NCBI GenBank assembly: GCA_902796035.1
Contig: CADBNR010000066.1
Location: forward strand, 1 to 44,268
Direction of reading: 5' to 3'
Length of the DNA: 44,268 nt
DNA from: an uncultured Bacteroidales bacterium
GTDB taxonomy: Bacteria > Bacteroidota > Bacteroidia > Bacteroidales > Muribaculaceae
In this document: positions 1 through 8,169 of the stretch, one piece after another
Position numbering within the stretch: the stretch's first letter is position 1
How the letters are laid out: each line of letters starts with the position of its first letter
Made by a program: the position numbers and the translations under genes
Notes under the pieces: model-generated
The model's input: the letters and a program-made list of their open reading frames with translations, nothing else
What the model was told of the DNA's origin: nothing
Database searches by the model: none

Positions 1-1
1 C

Positions 2-754
2 GGCGGTACGGAATTCATCATAGCCTCCTCGATTTCGGCAGCTTCGATGCCCAAGGCCATTTACGGACTTAACTCCGACTGGAGCTGTATGCACGCCCGC
101 GAGCAATTCGCTGACAAGTTCGGCTTCATGGCAGGATCTTCGCATGACGGCCGTACATATCTGTGGTGCACCGAGGTTCAGGGCTTCAAGAAGGCCAACG
201 ACGACTTCCAGACATTCACCGACGGTTATGCAGCCATCAAGTTCACGAACTGCAAGGCTAAAGACGACGGCACGATGCCGCGCAACACGTATACGCATAA
301 CGGATTCGTCTACAACTGGGCCGGTATAGGTCAGGATGAAGCCGGACTGCCCAACTCGGGCAATAACTACCCCGACACCGATTTTCCGATTATCCGTCTG
401 GCCGACGTATACCTGATGGCGGCCGAGTGCTCGCTGCGCGGTGCCGGCAATCAGAACGAAGGTCTGGTTTATGCCAACTATGTACGTCAGCGTGCCGGTG
501 TGAACGCATGGACCACAGGCGAATTCACGCTTGAGAATATGATTGACGAGCGTGCCCGCGAGCTTTACTGGGAGAATGTGCGCCGCACGGACCTGATACG
601 CTTCGGCCTGTTCACCGGCGATGCCTATACATGGTCGTGGAAGGCCAACGTGCGTAACGGTGGTTCGATTCCGGAGTATATGAAGCTGTTCCCGCTTCCC
701 TCCGACATCGTGGCCACTTACGGCGACGCCATGAAGCAGAATCCCGGATACTAA
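2..754 (+). CDS. RagB/SusD-family outer-membrane glycan-binding lipoprotein (C-terminal part)
   Basis: The gene runs in from outside the window; the frame is open from base 2, so the true start and lipobox are not visible. SusD proteins sit on the cell surface as lids over SusC TonB-dependent transporters and bind oligosaccharides for import. The visible 250 residues match the family's C-terminal half: the segment FPIIRLADVYLMAAE, then YVRQRAGV, then IDERARELYWENVRRTDLIRFG, and a terminal LFPLPSDIVATYGDAMKQNPGY-like ending, which is where SusD proteins normally stop. Two lipoprotein genes of the SusE/SusF type follow 26 bases later on the same strand, so this is the distal part of a polysaccharide utilisation locus whose SusC gene should lie just upstream. 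The neighbours favour a starch or other alpha-glucan substrate, but that is inference. Confidence 0.93.
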   Translation, partial: GGTEFIIASSISAASMPKAIYGLNSDWSCMHAREQFADKFGFMAGSSHDGRTYLWCTEVQGFKKANDDFQTFTDGYAAIKFTNCKAKDDGTMPRNTYTHNGFVYNWAGIGQDEAGLPNSGNNYPDTDFPIIRLADVYLMAAECSLRGAGNQNEGLVYANYVRQRAGVNAWTTGEFTLENMIDERARELYWENVRRTDLIRFGLFTGDAYTWSWKANVRNGGSIPEYMKLFPLPSDIVATYGDAMKQNPGY

Positions 755-780
755 TTACCAAATCCTGAAAATCGAAGCAA

Positions 781-1659
781 ATGAAAAAGACAATATTTTT
801 TATGGCTTTGGCTCTGGTGGCCGGAATGTCGCTCACAGGGTGTAAGGACGACACAGAGCCTCGTCTGCAGAAACCCACGGAGTTCTCGCTCAACACTCCT
901 CCGATGGCCAACCAGACATACGTGCTGACCGACAAGGACGGCATAGACCTGTCCGTATCGCAGCCTAACTATGGCCTGGGCGTGACCCCGCAGTATCAGA
1001 CACAGATTTCCTATACGGAGGATTTCGCCAAGTACGAGAACATACAGAGCACCACGCAGCAGGCTCAGATCCAGCTGTCGGGTACGGAGGTGGCTCAGGC
1101 CATGTGCCGTCTGATGGGTTATGTCAGCCCCGAGACCGAGGACAAGTATGTGCCCGGTGTGCGCAAGGTGTATTTCCGCGTGCGTTCTTTCTTTCAGTAT
1201 TGTGACTACAGCTCCATCACCACCAAGAATGTGGTGGCTCTGTCCGTAGTGCCGTTCCCCTCGGTCCGTATGCCCGGACGTCTGTACGTCATCGGTGACG
1301 TGAACGGATGGGACATCAACAACGGAGAATTCTTCGTGCAGGAGAAGGCGGACGAGATCGGTTCCGGCAAATATTACGGCGACATCGAGATGACAGCCGC
1401 CCAGGCTGCCTCCGGCTTCCGTTTCTATGCCGAGCTTGGCAAATGGGGCGACAATGGAGCCCTTCCTTCGGTGGGATCCAATCCCAATGACGGCGACAAT
1501 GCCACGGTAGTGCTGGAAGACGGTAAATATTCCGGACCCTGCGTCAAGGGTAAGGGTAACTGGAACATCACCAACTGGCCCGGCGGCAAAATGCACATCG
1601 AGGTCGACATGAGCAATGTGAATTCCATGACGGTGACATTCAGCGAGCCTAAGAAGTAA
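781..1659 (+). CDS. SusE-domain surface lipoprotein
   Basis: A 292-residue lipoprotein. The N-terminus has a basic start, a hydrophobic stretch and a lipobox LTGC with the acylated Cys at residue 21. Cys is followed by KDD, which fits the K-(D/E)2 export signal reported for surface-exposed Bacteroidetes lipoproteins. Residues about 30-150 (EFSLNTPP..., TYVLTDKDGIDLSVSQPNYG, QYQTQISYTEDFAKY) resemble the N-terminal immunoglobulin-like domain of SusE. The second half contains LYVIGDVNGWDINN, the start of the beta-sandwich glycan-binding module shared by SusE and SusF. At 292 residues it is shorter than Bacteroides SusE (about 390), consistent with one binding module rather than two. It lies 26 bases after the SusD-like gene and is likely co-transcribed. 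The role is to retain alpha-glucan at the surface; the substrate is inferred from family. Confidence 0.88.
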   Translation: MKKTIFFMALALVAGMSLTGCKDDTEPRLQKPTEFSLNTPPMANQTYVLTDKDGIDLSVSQPNYGLGVTPQYQTQISYTEDFAKYENIQSTTQQAQIQLSGTEVAQAMCRLMGYVSPETEDKYVPGVRKVYFRVRSFFQYCDYSSITTKNVVALSVVPFPSVRMPGRLYVIGDVNGWDINNGEFFVQEKADEIGSGKYYGDIEMTAAQAASGFRFYAELGKWGDNGALPSVGSNPNDGDNATVVLEDGKYSGPCVKGKGNWNITNWPGGKMHIEVDMSNVNSMTVTFSEPKK

Positions 1660-1726
1660 CATAAGACAAATTTCAACTTCCGCGGGGTTTCTACGGAAAG
1701 CCCGCGGAACAACAAAGCACAGACAA

Positions 1727-3133
1727 ATGAAAAAATCACTTATATTTGGCGCGGCTCTTCTGGCGTTGGGATTTGTTTCCTGCAGCGAGGACAATACGAT
1801 GGGTATTCCGCAGGTGAATCCCCAGGGTCCCGTGCTGGACGGTACCGGCATCGAAGTAAAGGCCGAGGCTGCCCTGGAAGGCAACTCCGTGGACCTGAAC
1901 CAATACGAAAGCACGGGCCTGGTGCCCGTGGCTGTCCTGACGTCTCAGAATGAGGCGTACGACAACACGGCCTATCTGGTTATGGAACTCTCGTCCAAGG
2001 AGGACTTCTCTAACATGACCGAACTCAAGGTGACGGACGGAAACGTGTCCGTAACCGAATGGAACACATATTTCCGCAAGGTGCTCGGCGCAAGCCCCAA
2101 ACCCAAGACCATGTATGCGCGCATCGCTGCATACGCCAGCGTGGACGGTCAGAAGATCCGTATCGGATCGGTCGACAACTATTATCTGGCCAAGACGCTT
2201 ACGGTCACTCCGCTTCCCGCCGAGTTCGAGATAGAGGAGAACTATTACATCACGGGCACGGTCAACAACTGGGCTCTGGATACTGCGAACCCGATGGTTC
2301 ACACCGATGTGGACATCTTCGTGGATCCCGTGTTCACATACACGGTATATCTTAACGATGCGCAGGCTGCCGCTGGCTGGAGCTGAAAGGCCGTTCCTCA
2401 GACCGCACTGGAGGAAGGCGGCGACGGCTCGAACGGTGTAATCGGTGCTGCCGGCGGGGATACTTCCGAACTGAACGGCAAGCTTGTGGCCGGCGCCGAA
2501 AGCGGAGCTATCACTCTTACCGAGGCCGGTGCTTACCTGATCTCCATCAATCTGAAGACCATGACCTACTCCATCTTCAAGGTGGTTAGCACTCCGGGTG
2601 CGTCCAACGGATGGTCGCAGAGTGCATCGTCGCTGTTGGTATGCTATGACAAGGAGAAGAAACTGTACAGAGGTTTCGCGCATCTGTCGGGTGAGTTCAA
2701 GATTTCGGAAGCCTTCAACTGGGATGCCACTAACTATGGCGACGGCGGCGATGGCAAACTCAGCACCGATGGTGGCGCCGGCAACCTCAAGGTCGCTGCC
2801 GACGGATTGTATTGGGTTACGGCCGACCTGCTGAACCTGACATATACCGTCACGCCCATTTCGTCGCTCGGAGCCATCGGCGATATGAACGGTTGGGGCT
2901 CGCAGACCGCCATGACTCCCTCGCTCGATTACCTGTCCTGGACCGGCGACGTATCGTTCACCACAGGCATCAGCTGGAAGTTCCGCATGAACGACAACTG
3001 GGACATCAACCTTGGTGGCGCGCAGTACGATCTGTCTGTCGGTGGAGACAATCTGTCTGCTCCCGGCAACGGCGACTATGAGGTGACGCTTTACCTCGGT
3101 CTGCCTTACCGCTACTTCACGCAGCTTAAGTAA
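1727..3133 (+). pseudogene. SusF/SusE-like glycan-binding lipoprotein gene interrupted by an in-frame TGA
   Basis: One frame encodes a lipoprotein (lipobox FVSC, Cys 19, followed by SEDN) of 468 codons if a single TGA at 2384-2386 is ignored. Upstream of the stop lie the Ig-like domain and a glycan-binding module start (YYITGTVNNWALDTANP). The same frame continues without any further stop to 3133 and encodes the rest of that module (KAVPQTALEEGG...) and a second module (LGAIGDMNGWGSQTAM ... ISWKFRMNDNWDINLGG). In this family an aromatic residue is expected near the break, and TGG to TGA at 2386 would explain it by one base change. Other genes here, such as recF and parA, end in TGA, so reassignment of UGA is unlikely. 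As written, only a 219-residue fragment would be made. A sequencing or assembly error is the alternative. Confidence 0.8.
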
Positions 3134-3178
3134 GACATAACACCGATACGAATAAGACACGACACCGATACGAAAAGG

Positions 3179-3211
3179 AAGGTCCGGGACTCCGAGTCTC
3201 GGACCTTTTTT
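3179..3211 (+). terminator. Intrinsic terminator after the glycan-uptake genes
   Basis: Arms 3179-3191 and 3195-3207 form a 13-pair stem with one G-T pair and a 3-base loop (CCG), followed by a run of T. It ends the SusD/E/F transcription unit. Just before it, the word ACACCGATACGAA occurs twice. Confidence 0.88.
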
Positions 3212-3217
3212 GCAGTT

Positions 3218-3249
3218 TTTGCGTTTTTAAAGAAAATTCGTTATCTTTG
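3218..3249 (+). promoter_or_regulatory. Bacteroidetes-type promoter for the ATPase-family gene
   Basis: TTTG at 3218-3221, a 20-base spacer, and TATCTTTG at 3242-3249 match the -33/-7 pattern (TTTG ... TAnnTTTG) of the main Bacteroidetes sigma factor. The predicted start of transcription is about 35 bases before the ATG at 3289. The promoter survives although the gene behind it is broken. Confidence 0.7.
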
Positions 3250-3288
3250 AAAGTTGAATTAAGGAACAGACCCTAAATAGACATCGTC

Positions 3289-4505
3289 ATGATTAAGTAT
3301 CCGGTAGGCCAGTCGAGTTTTCGCGAAATCAGAAAAGGAGGATTCCTGTACGTTGACAAGACTATGTATATTCATGAGCTCGCGTCGACGGGCAATATTT
3401 CTTTTTGAGCCGTCCGCGTAGGTTCGGCAAGAGTATGCTCATCTCCACCATGGATTCATATTTCCGTGGGGAACGTGAACTGTTCGACGGCCTGGCCATA
3501 GACCGTCTGGAGCCGGGAGAGTGGACCCGGCATCCGGTGTTGCGCCTGGACTTTATGCGGGGAGGATACAGGGCTCCGGGAGAACTGCAGGGGGTGCTGT
3601 CGGATGTGTTGTCGGAGTGGGAGGAACAATATGGCGAGTTGTCGTCGGAGGAGGCTCCGGCACGCCGCTTCACCAATGTAATCCGGGAGGCGTACAAACG
3701 GACCGGCCAACAGGTGGTGATACTTATTGATGAATACGACAAGCCGATAATAGACGTGGCGGACAATAAGGAACTTGAAGCCGAGCACCGCAGAATCCTG
3801 CATGATTTCTACGGAGTGATGAAGGCCAGCGAGGACTGCCTAAAGTTCGTGTTCCTGACCGGTGTGGGCAAACTGGGACAGATCAACGTGTTCAGCGGAC
3901 TCAACAACCTGACCGATATTTCGCTGGATCCGAGGTATTCCGCTATATGCGGAATCACGACCGGGGAATTGCACGACAACTTTCAGGAAGGAATAGAGGA
4001 CCTGGGAAAGGGAATGGGCATGTCTGCCGATGAAGCGCTGTCTAAACTTAAAAAAAGATATGACGGCTACCATTTCTCGAAGGACATGGTAGACATATAT
4101 AATCCGTTCAGCGTCGTCAAGGCGATCTATTCACGTGACATACGCGATTTCTGGTTCCAGTCAGGCACCCCCACCCGTCTGATCAATCAGTTCCTCAGTA
4201 ATGACTGGGGTACCCCCGACCTCGAAGGAACGGTGGTGTCTACATCCGACCTTGACAGCGGCGACGTGCTGGGCAGCAATCTGGCGTTGGCGTGCTACTA
4301 CACCGGCTATCTGACCATCAAAGGATATGATGTGGAGTATGGGGAATACACATTGGGATATCCCAATCAGGAAGTGCGTAACGGGTTCTTTAAGAATTTG
4401 ATGCAGGCGATTCAAGGTGGAAACTCAATGGAGTCTCAGAATTTTGTGCGTTCGCTCAGACGGTTTGTCCGGAAGGATGACATCGACAGCTGGGTGATAG
4501 GTTAA
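3289..4505 (+). pseudogene. Decayed AAA-ATPase-like / DUF1703 nuclease-family gene (frameshift plus missing C-terminus)
   Basis: The ATG at 3289 begins a typical family N-terminus (MIKYPVGQSSFREIRKGG, then LYVDKT). The frame hits TGA at 3406-3408 inside a run of five T (3402-3406). The conserved continuation LSRPRRFGKS, the Walker A region, is in the -1 frame starting at TTG 3405, so one lost T explains the break. The shifted frame has the Walker B region VVILIDEYDKPI, the segment FVFLTGVGKLGQINVFSGLNN and the LGYPNQEVR region, then ends at 4505 soon after LRRFVRKDD. Intact members run to roughly 500-570 residues and finish with a PD-(D/E)XK nuclease domain (DUF1703); this one stops near 400 and lacks it. 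Its stop overlaps that of the convergent gene at 4502, suggesting a deletion or rearrangement joint. The biological role of this abundant Bacteroidales family is not established. Confidence 0.82.
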
Positions 4506-5368
4506 TCAGCCAGTCGGGACAGTTTGTCGAGGGTGGTGCGGGGAAAGGCGTCGATGAACGAGCCGGGGGTGGCGTTCAGCACCTGTACGCCACGACTCTG
4601 CGCGTAGGCCTGCACGGCGAAATAGGAACGGAAGGCCACGGCAAACGATTCGTAGAGCTGATAGATATGGATGTCCTTGTACAGCTCTTCGATGCGCTGC
4701 AGTTCTTCGTCGTCGTCTTCGTAGTAGTGGGGCTGCACGGTCACCACGCGGTTGCGGTCGGTGACCCACAGCGTCTGGCTCCAGTTGTGGTCGGCGCCGG
4801 TGAGGACAATGCGCCTGAATCCCTCGCGTATCATGCACATTATGGCCGGTATCAGCACGTTGCGCGGGCGCGGCATGGCCAGCCCCAGGCGGAACAGCCA
4901 ATGGGTCACGCTCGTCCAGCCTTCGGCCGGGGTGAGGTTGAAATATTTTACCGTGATGTTCTTGGGCAGCGTTTTCAGTCCCGGATATTTGCGGAATCTG
5001 GCAGGCACGAACATGGTCAGCGGCCAGTCAATTCGGTTCACGATGTCCCACAGTTTGGGCACATTGTCCGAGGCCGCCGGGTTGAAGAACACACCGTCGG
5101 CCAGCAGGTAGTATTCGGGCTTCAGCACTAAGAAATCGGGCGTCATGGCCGACCAGTTGACAGCTAACTTCGGCGTTGAGTCCAGCACATCGCAGTGTAT
5201 GGTCAGGGCTTCCTTCAGACTGGGGCCGTTGCCCATGATTATGACCATATCGCGGGGCTTGGACGCGGCAGGCGACGGTCGTCCCGACATCAGGGGCACT
5301 TTAAGGAGTGAGGCCGCTGTTTTCACGGCCTCGCTCATGAATTTCTGTATCTTTTCGATGGTTTTCAT
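4502..5368 (-). CDS. MptE/DUF115-like protein, possibly glycan or sugar related
   Basis: A 288-residue soluble protein. After a 40-residue leader comes MVIIMGNGPSLKEAL (GNGPSL at about residues 46-51), the nucleotide-binding signature of the 6-hydroxymethylpterin pyrophosphokinase MptE-like/DUF115 family, also reminiscent of GT42-type sialyltransferases. Later motifs are YYLLADGVFF, an EGW...THW segment, and IVLTGADHNWSQ followed by an acidic stretch (YYEDDDEE). Family members in Bacteroidetes often sit in surface-polysaccharide loci, but here the neighbour is pfkA, 37 bases upstream on the same strand, so the context does not name a substrate. That 37-base spacer holds two near copies of a GATACGCTTC-containing word. 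The family assignment is moderate; the reaction is unknown. Confidence 0.6.
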   Translation of the reverse strand: MKTIEKIQKFMSEAVKTAASLLKVPLMSGRPSPAASKPRDMVIIMGNGPSLKEALTIHCDVLDSTPKLAVNWSAMTPDFLVLKPEYYLLADGVFFNPAASDNVPKLWDIVNRIDWPLTMFVPARFRKYPGLKTLPKNITVKYFNLTPAEGWTSVTHWLFRLGLAMPRPRNVLIPAIMCMIREGFRRIVLTGADHNWSQTLWVTDRNRVVTVQPHYYEDDDEELQRIEELYKDIHIYQLYESFAVAFRSYFAVQAYAQSRGVQVLNATPGSFIDAFPRTTLDKLSRLAD

Positions 5369-5405
5369 CAGGCGATACGCTTCGTCAGTCAGAGGATACG
5401 CTTCA

Positions 5406-6386
5406 TCAGATGGAGAGTCGGCGCAGCGTGGAGAGCAGATCCTGATTGATCGGCTTGTCGTTCTTGATGGCCTTGGTGAAGGGTATGTATACGATTTCGT
5501 CGTTCTTGATACCGATCATCACGTTGCGCTGGTCGTCAAGGAGTGCGTCGACGGCAGCGGCTCCCATGCGGGATGCCAAGATGCGGTCGTTGGCCGTAGG
5601 CGAGCCGCCGCGCTGCAGGTGGCCTAAGATGGTGACGCGCACGTCATAACCGGGATATTCCTCCTTCACGCGCTGAGCCAGGCCCATTGCGCCACCGGTG
5701 ATGGGGCTTTCGGCCACAAGGACTATCGACGAGTTCTTCGACTTGCGGAAACCGTTCTTGATAAGTTCCGACAGCTGGTCGACCTGCGTGGAGATCTCGG
5801 GAATGATGGCGGCCTCGGCGCCGCTGGCGATGGCGCCGTTCAGGGCGAGGAAGCCGGCGTCGCGGCCCATGACCTCGATGAAGAACAGGCGCTCGTGGCT
5901 GGTGGCAGTGTCGCGTATCTTGTCCACGCAGTCCATGATGGTGTTCAGGGCCGTGTCATAGCCGATGGTGGTGTCTGTGCCGTACAGGTCGTTGTCGATG
6001 GTGCCGGGCAGACCCACGATGGGGAACTGGAATTCATTGCCGAAGATGCGTGCGCCGGTCAGCGAGCCGTCGCCGCCGATGACGCACAGCGAGTCGATGC
6101 CGCGGCGCTTCAGCACGTCGTAGGCGCACTGGCGACCCTCCGGCGTCTGGAATTCCTTGCAGCGCGCCGTCTTCAGAATGGTGCCGCCGCGCTGTATGAT
6201 GTTCGACACGTTTTGGGTGGAGAACTCCTCGATCTCGTCGTAGATGAGGCCGCGATAGCCGCGGTAGATGCCGTAGACTTTAAATCCGGCGTAGATGGCT
6301 GCACGCGTCACCGCGCGGATGGCCGCATTCATGCCGGGGGCATCGCCGCCCGACGTCAGAATGCCTACTGAATTGATATTATTCAT
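5406..6386 (-). CDS. pfkA: 6-phosphofructokinase, ATP-type
   Basis: 326 residues, the usual length of bacterial PfkA. It phosphorylates fructose 6-phosphate to fructose 1,6-bisphosphate in glycolysis. The nucleotide loop [17 protein letters not shown] is at residues 8-24, GGDGS is at 104-108, and the active-site segment GTIDND has catalytic Asp at residue 131. Gly after GGD and the G in GTIDND, where pyrophosphate enzymes carry D and K, point to ATP as the donor. Later the conserved [16 protein letters not shown] and GGSPTANDR segments are present. The ATG at 6386 is preceded by a -7 box on the same strand. The gene is divergent from ribF and probably co-transcribed with the MptE-like gene downstream. 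Confidence 0.97.
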   Translation of the reverse strand: MNNINSVGILTSGGDAPGMNAAIRAVTRAAIYAGFKVYGIYRGYRGLIYDEIEEFSTQNVSNIIQRGGTILKTARCKEFQTPEGRQCAYDVLKRRGIDSLCVIGGDGSLTGARIFGNEFQFPIVGLPGTIDNDLYGTDTTIGYDTALNTIMDCVDKIRDTATSHERLFFIEVMGRDAGFLALNGAIASGAEAAIIPEISTQVDQLSELIKNGFRKSKNSSIVLVAESPITGGAMGLAQRVKEEYPGYDVRVTILGHLQRGGSPTANDRILASRMGAAAVDALLDDQRNVMIGIKNDEIVYIPFTKAIKNDKPINQDLLSTLRRLSI

Positions 6387-6415
6387 AATTTTTCAGGCAT
6401 TTTACATTCTAAGTA

Positions 6416-6448
6416 CAAAAATAACAAAAAAACGGCATAGTTGGGCAA
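6416..6448 (-). promoter_or_regulatory. Promoter of pfkA
   Basis: On the minus strand TATTTTTG (6416-6423) matches TAnnTTTG, and a TTG lies 22 bases further upstream (6446-6448). The transcript would start about 25 bases before the pfkA ATG. Confidence 0.5.
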
Positions 6449-6467
6449 TAATGCCACAAAAAAGCAT

Positions 6468-6475
6468 TATATTTG
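6468..6475 (+). promoter_or_regulatory. -7 box of the ribF-upp transcription unit
   Basis: TATATTTG matches TAnnTTTG. The nearest upstream TTG (6441-6443) is 24 bases away, longer than ideal. It lies 65 bases before the ribF ATG and is back to back with the pfkA promoter. Confidence 0.5.
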
Positions 6476-6540
6476 CAAATTAAGAGCGCGCAGGCGCATT
6501 TTTGTCAACCCAAAACGGATATCAAAGTTTAGGAAAAGGA

Positions 6541-7425
6541 ATGGACAGGATAGTGACGACAGGCACCTTCGACGGATTGCATCGCGGGCACCGTCTGTTG
6601 TTGGATAGTCTCCGCCAGGAGGGGGAGCGACGTGGATGGCAGCCGGTTGTGGTGACGTTTGACCGTCATCCGCTGGCTATGATCAATCCTGCGCGCGCGC
6701 CTCACATCCTGATGCTTCCGGGTGAGCGTGACGCGCGTCTGCGCGACCTGGGTTTTGATGTGGCCGAGGTGCATTTCGACGAGCGGATGCGCCGCCTCAC
6801 GGCCGAGGCGTGGATGCGCCGGCTGCGCGACGAATATGACGCCAAAGGGGTGATGTTGGGTTATGACAACACGTTCGGCAGCGATGGCGCGGACCTGGGC
6901 ATCCGCGACTATGAGGAGCTGGGACGCGGCATGGGCGTGGAGGTGCTGAGCTGCGGGGTGGAGCCGGGCGTCAGCTCGAGCGACATACGCCGTGCGCTTG
7001 CGGCCGGTGACATAGCCGGCGCCAACGCCATGTTAGGCTACGACTGGACGCTGCGCGGCAACGTGGTGCATGGCCGCGAGATGGGGCGCGACATAGGTTT
7101 CCGTACGGCAAACCTCAGCGTCGACTCGCGACTGCAGCTGCCCGGCAGGGGAGTTTACGCCACAATGGTGACGATGCCCGACGGCACGGAGCTGCCGGCC
7201 GTCACCAACATAGGGATGCGCCCCACATTCGGCGAACAGGGTCCCGTGTCGGTCGAAACGCACATTCCCGGTTTCGCGGGAGACCTGTACGGGGCCATGC
7301 TCGCAATCCGCCCCGTAACCAAAATACGCGACGAGGAGCGTTTCAAGACCATCGGCGACCTGCGCCTCGGCATCGAGCGCGACGTGGCCCGCAGCCTCGA
7401 GATATTGAACTCATGCACCGCCTGA
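6541..7425 (+). CDS. ribF: Bifunctional riboflavin kinase / FAD synthetase
   Basis: 294 residues. RibF makes FMN from riboflavin and then FAD, using ATP at both steps. The N-terminal nucleotidyltransferase half opens with VTTGTFDGLHRGH, including the HxGH-type signature, and carries PVVVTFDRHP and GYDNTFG. The SSSDIRRAL segment ends that half. The C-terminal riboflavin kinase half shows GNVVHGREMGRDIGFRTANL, then YATMVTMPDG, TNIGMRPTF and the VETHIPGF segment. I chose ATG 6541 over the in-frame TTG at 6502 because the family begins just before the VTTGTFDG strand and a purine-rich AGGAAAAGGA precedes the ATG. upp follows 35 bases later on the same strand. Confidence 0.95.
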   Translation: MDRIVTTGTFDGLHRGHRLLLDSLRQEGERRGWQPVVVTFDRHPLAMINPARAPHILMLPGERDARLRDLGFDVAEVHFDERMRRLTAEAWMRRLRDEYDAKGVMLGYDNTFGSDGADLGIRDYEELGRGMGVEVLSCGVEPGVSSSDIRRALAAGDIAGANAMLGYDWTLRGNVVHGREMGRDIGFRTANLSVDSRLQLPGRGVYATMVTMPDGTELPAVTNIGMRPTFGEQGPVSVETHIPGFAGDLYGAMLAIRPVTKIRDEERFKTIGDLRLGIERDVARSLEILNSCTA

Positions 7426-7460
7426 GTTGTAAAGACAGAACCATAAAAAGACACGAAATA

Positions 7461-8117
7461 ATGGAAGTTATAAATTTTGACGAGCATCCGAGTCTGGTGA
7501 GCCGCTACATGGAGGAGCTGCGCGATGTCACCGTCCAGAACGACCCGATGCGTTTCCGCATGAATCTGGAGCGCATAGGCCAGATTATGGCGTACGAGAT
7601 CTCCAAGCGTCTGGACTATAAGACCGTCACGGTGACCACGCCGTTAGGCGAGGCCGAGTGTCACGAACCGGCCGATCAGGTTGTGCTGGCTACCATACTG
7701 CGCGCCGGACTGCCGTTCCATCACGGATTCCTGTCATACTTCGACCATGCCGAGAACGCCTTCGTCAGCGCCTACCGCCGCTATCGCGAGAAGGGCGACT
7801 CGTTCGACATCGTGGTGGAATACCTTGCATCGCCATCGATCGAAGGCAAGACGCTGATCATCGTGGACCCGATGCTGGCCACCGGCTCGTCGATGGAATT
7901 AGCCTACAAGGCACTGTTGCAGAAAGGCACACCCGCCAAGATACACATAGCGTCCGTCATAGCCTCGGAGCACAGCGTGGAATATGTGCGCACGCATTTC
8001 CCGCAGGAGAAGTCGACGCTGTGGTGCGGAGCCATCGACAAGGAAATAAACGCCCATTCATACATAGTGCCCGGTCTGGGCGATGCCGGCGACCTGGCCT
8101 ACGGACAGAAGGACTGA
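7461..8117 (+). CDS. upp: Uracil phosphoribosyltransferase
   Basis: 218 residues. It salvages uracil by joining it to PRPP to give UMP. The PRPP-binding loop IIVDPMLATGSSM and the uracil-site region PGLGDAGDLAYG near the C-terminus are both present, as is LATILRAGLPFHHGF. The ATG at 7461 (MEVINFDEHPSLV) is preferred to an upstream in-frame ATG at 7413, which lies inside the end of ribF. An intrinsic-terminator-like hairpin follows the stop. Confidence 0.95.
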   Translation: MEVINFDEHPSLVSRYMEELRDVTVQNDPMRFRMNLERIGQIMAYEISKRLDYKTVTVTTPLGEAECHEPADQVVLATILRAGLPFHHGFLSYFDHAENAFVSAYRRYREKGDSFDIVVEYLASPSIEGKTLIIVDPMLATGSSMELAYKALLQKGTPAKIHIASVIASEHSVEYVRTHFPQEKSTLWCGAIDKEINAHSYIVPGLGDAGDLAYGQKD

Positions 8118-8132
8118 CCGGGCTTAACTGTT

Positions 8133-8154
8133 GTAAAAGCCCGCGGCTTTTTAC
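8133..8154 (+). terminator. Hairpin with T-run after upp
   Basis: AAAAGCC and GGCTTTT pair around a CGC loop, with further T residues. It separates upp from recF, 15 bases before the recF ATG, so it may act as a partial terminator. A second hairpin with the same CGC loop and GTAA/TTAC ends lies at 9563-9583. Confidence 0.65.
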
Positions 8155-8169
8155 TTAAACTGATTCATC

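Noticed and set aside
1727-3133. UGA reassigned to an amino acid
   Set aside because: Many clearly complete genes here end in TGA (recF, parA, mltD, the S41 protease), so the TGA in the SusF-like gene is a stop.
4131-4146. parS-like site around TTCACGTGA
   Set aside because: Only the centre matches the parS consensus, and it lies inside the decayed ATPase gene far from parB, so chance is more likely.
7413-7460. Upstream start for uracil phosphoribosyltransferase
   Set aside because: It overlaps the end of ribF and adds residues that the family lacks; ATG 7461 gives the normal N-terminus.
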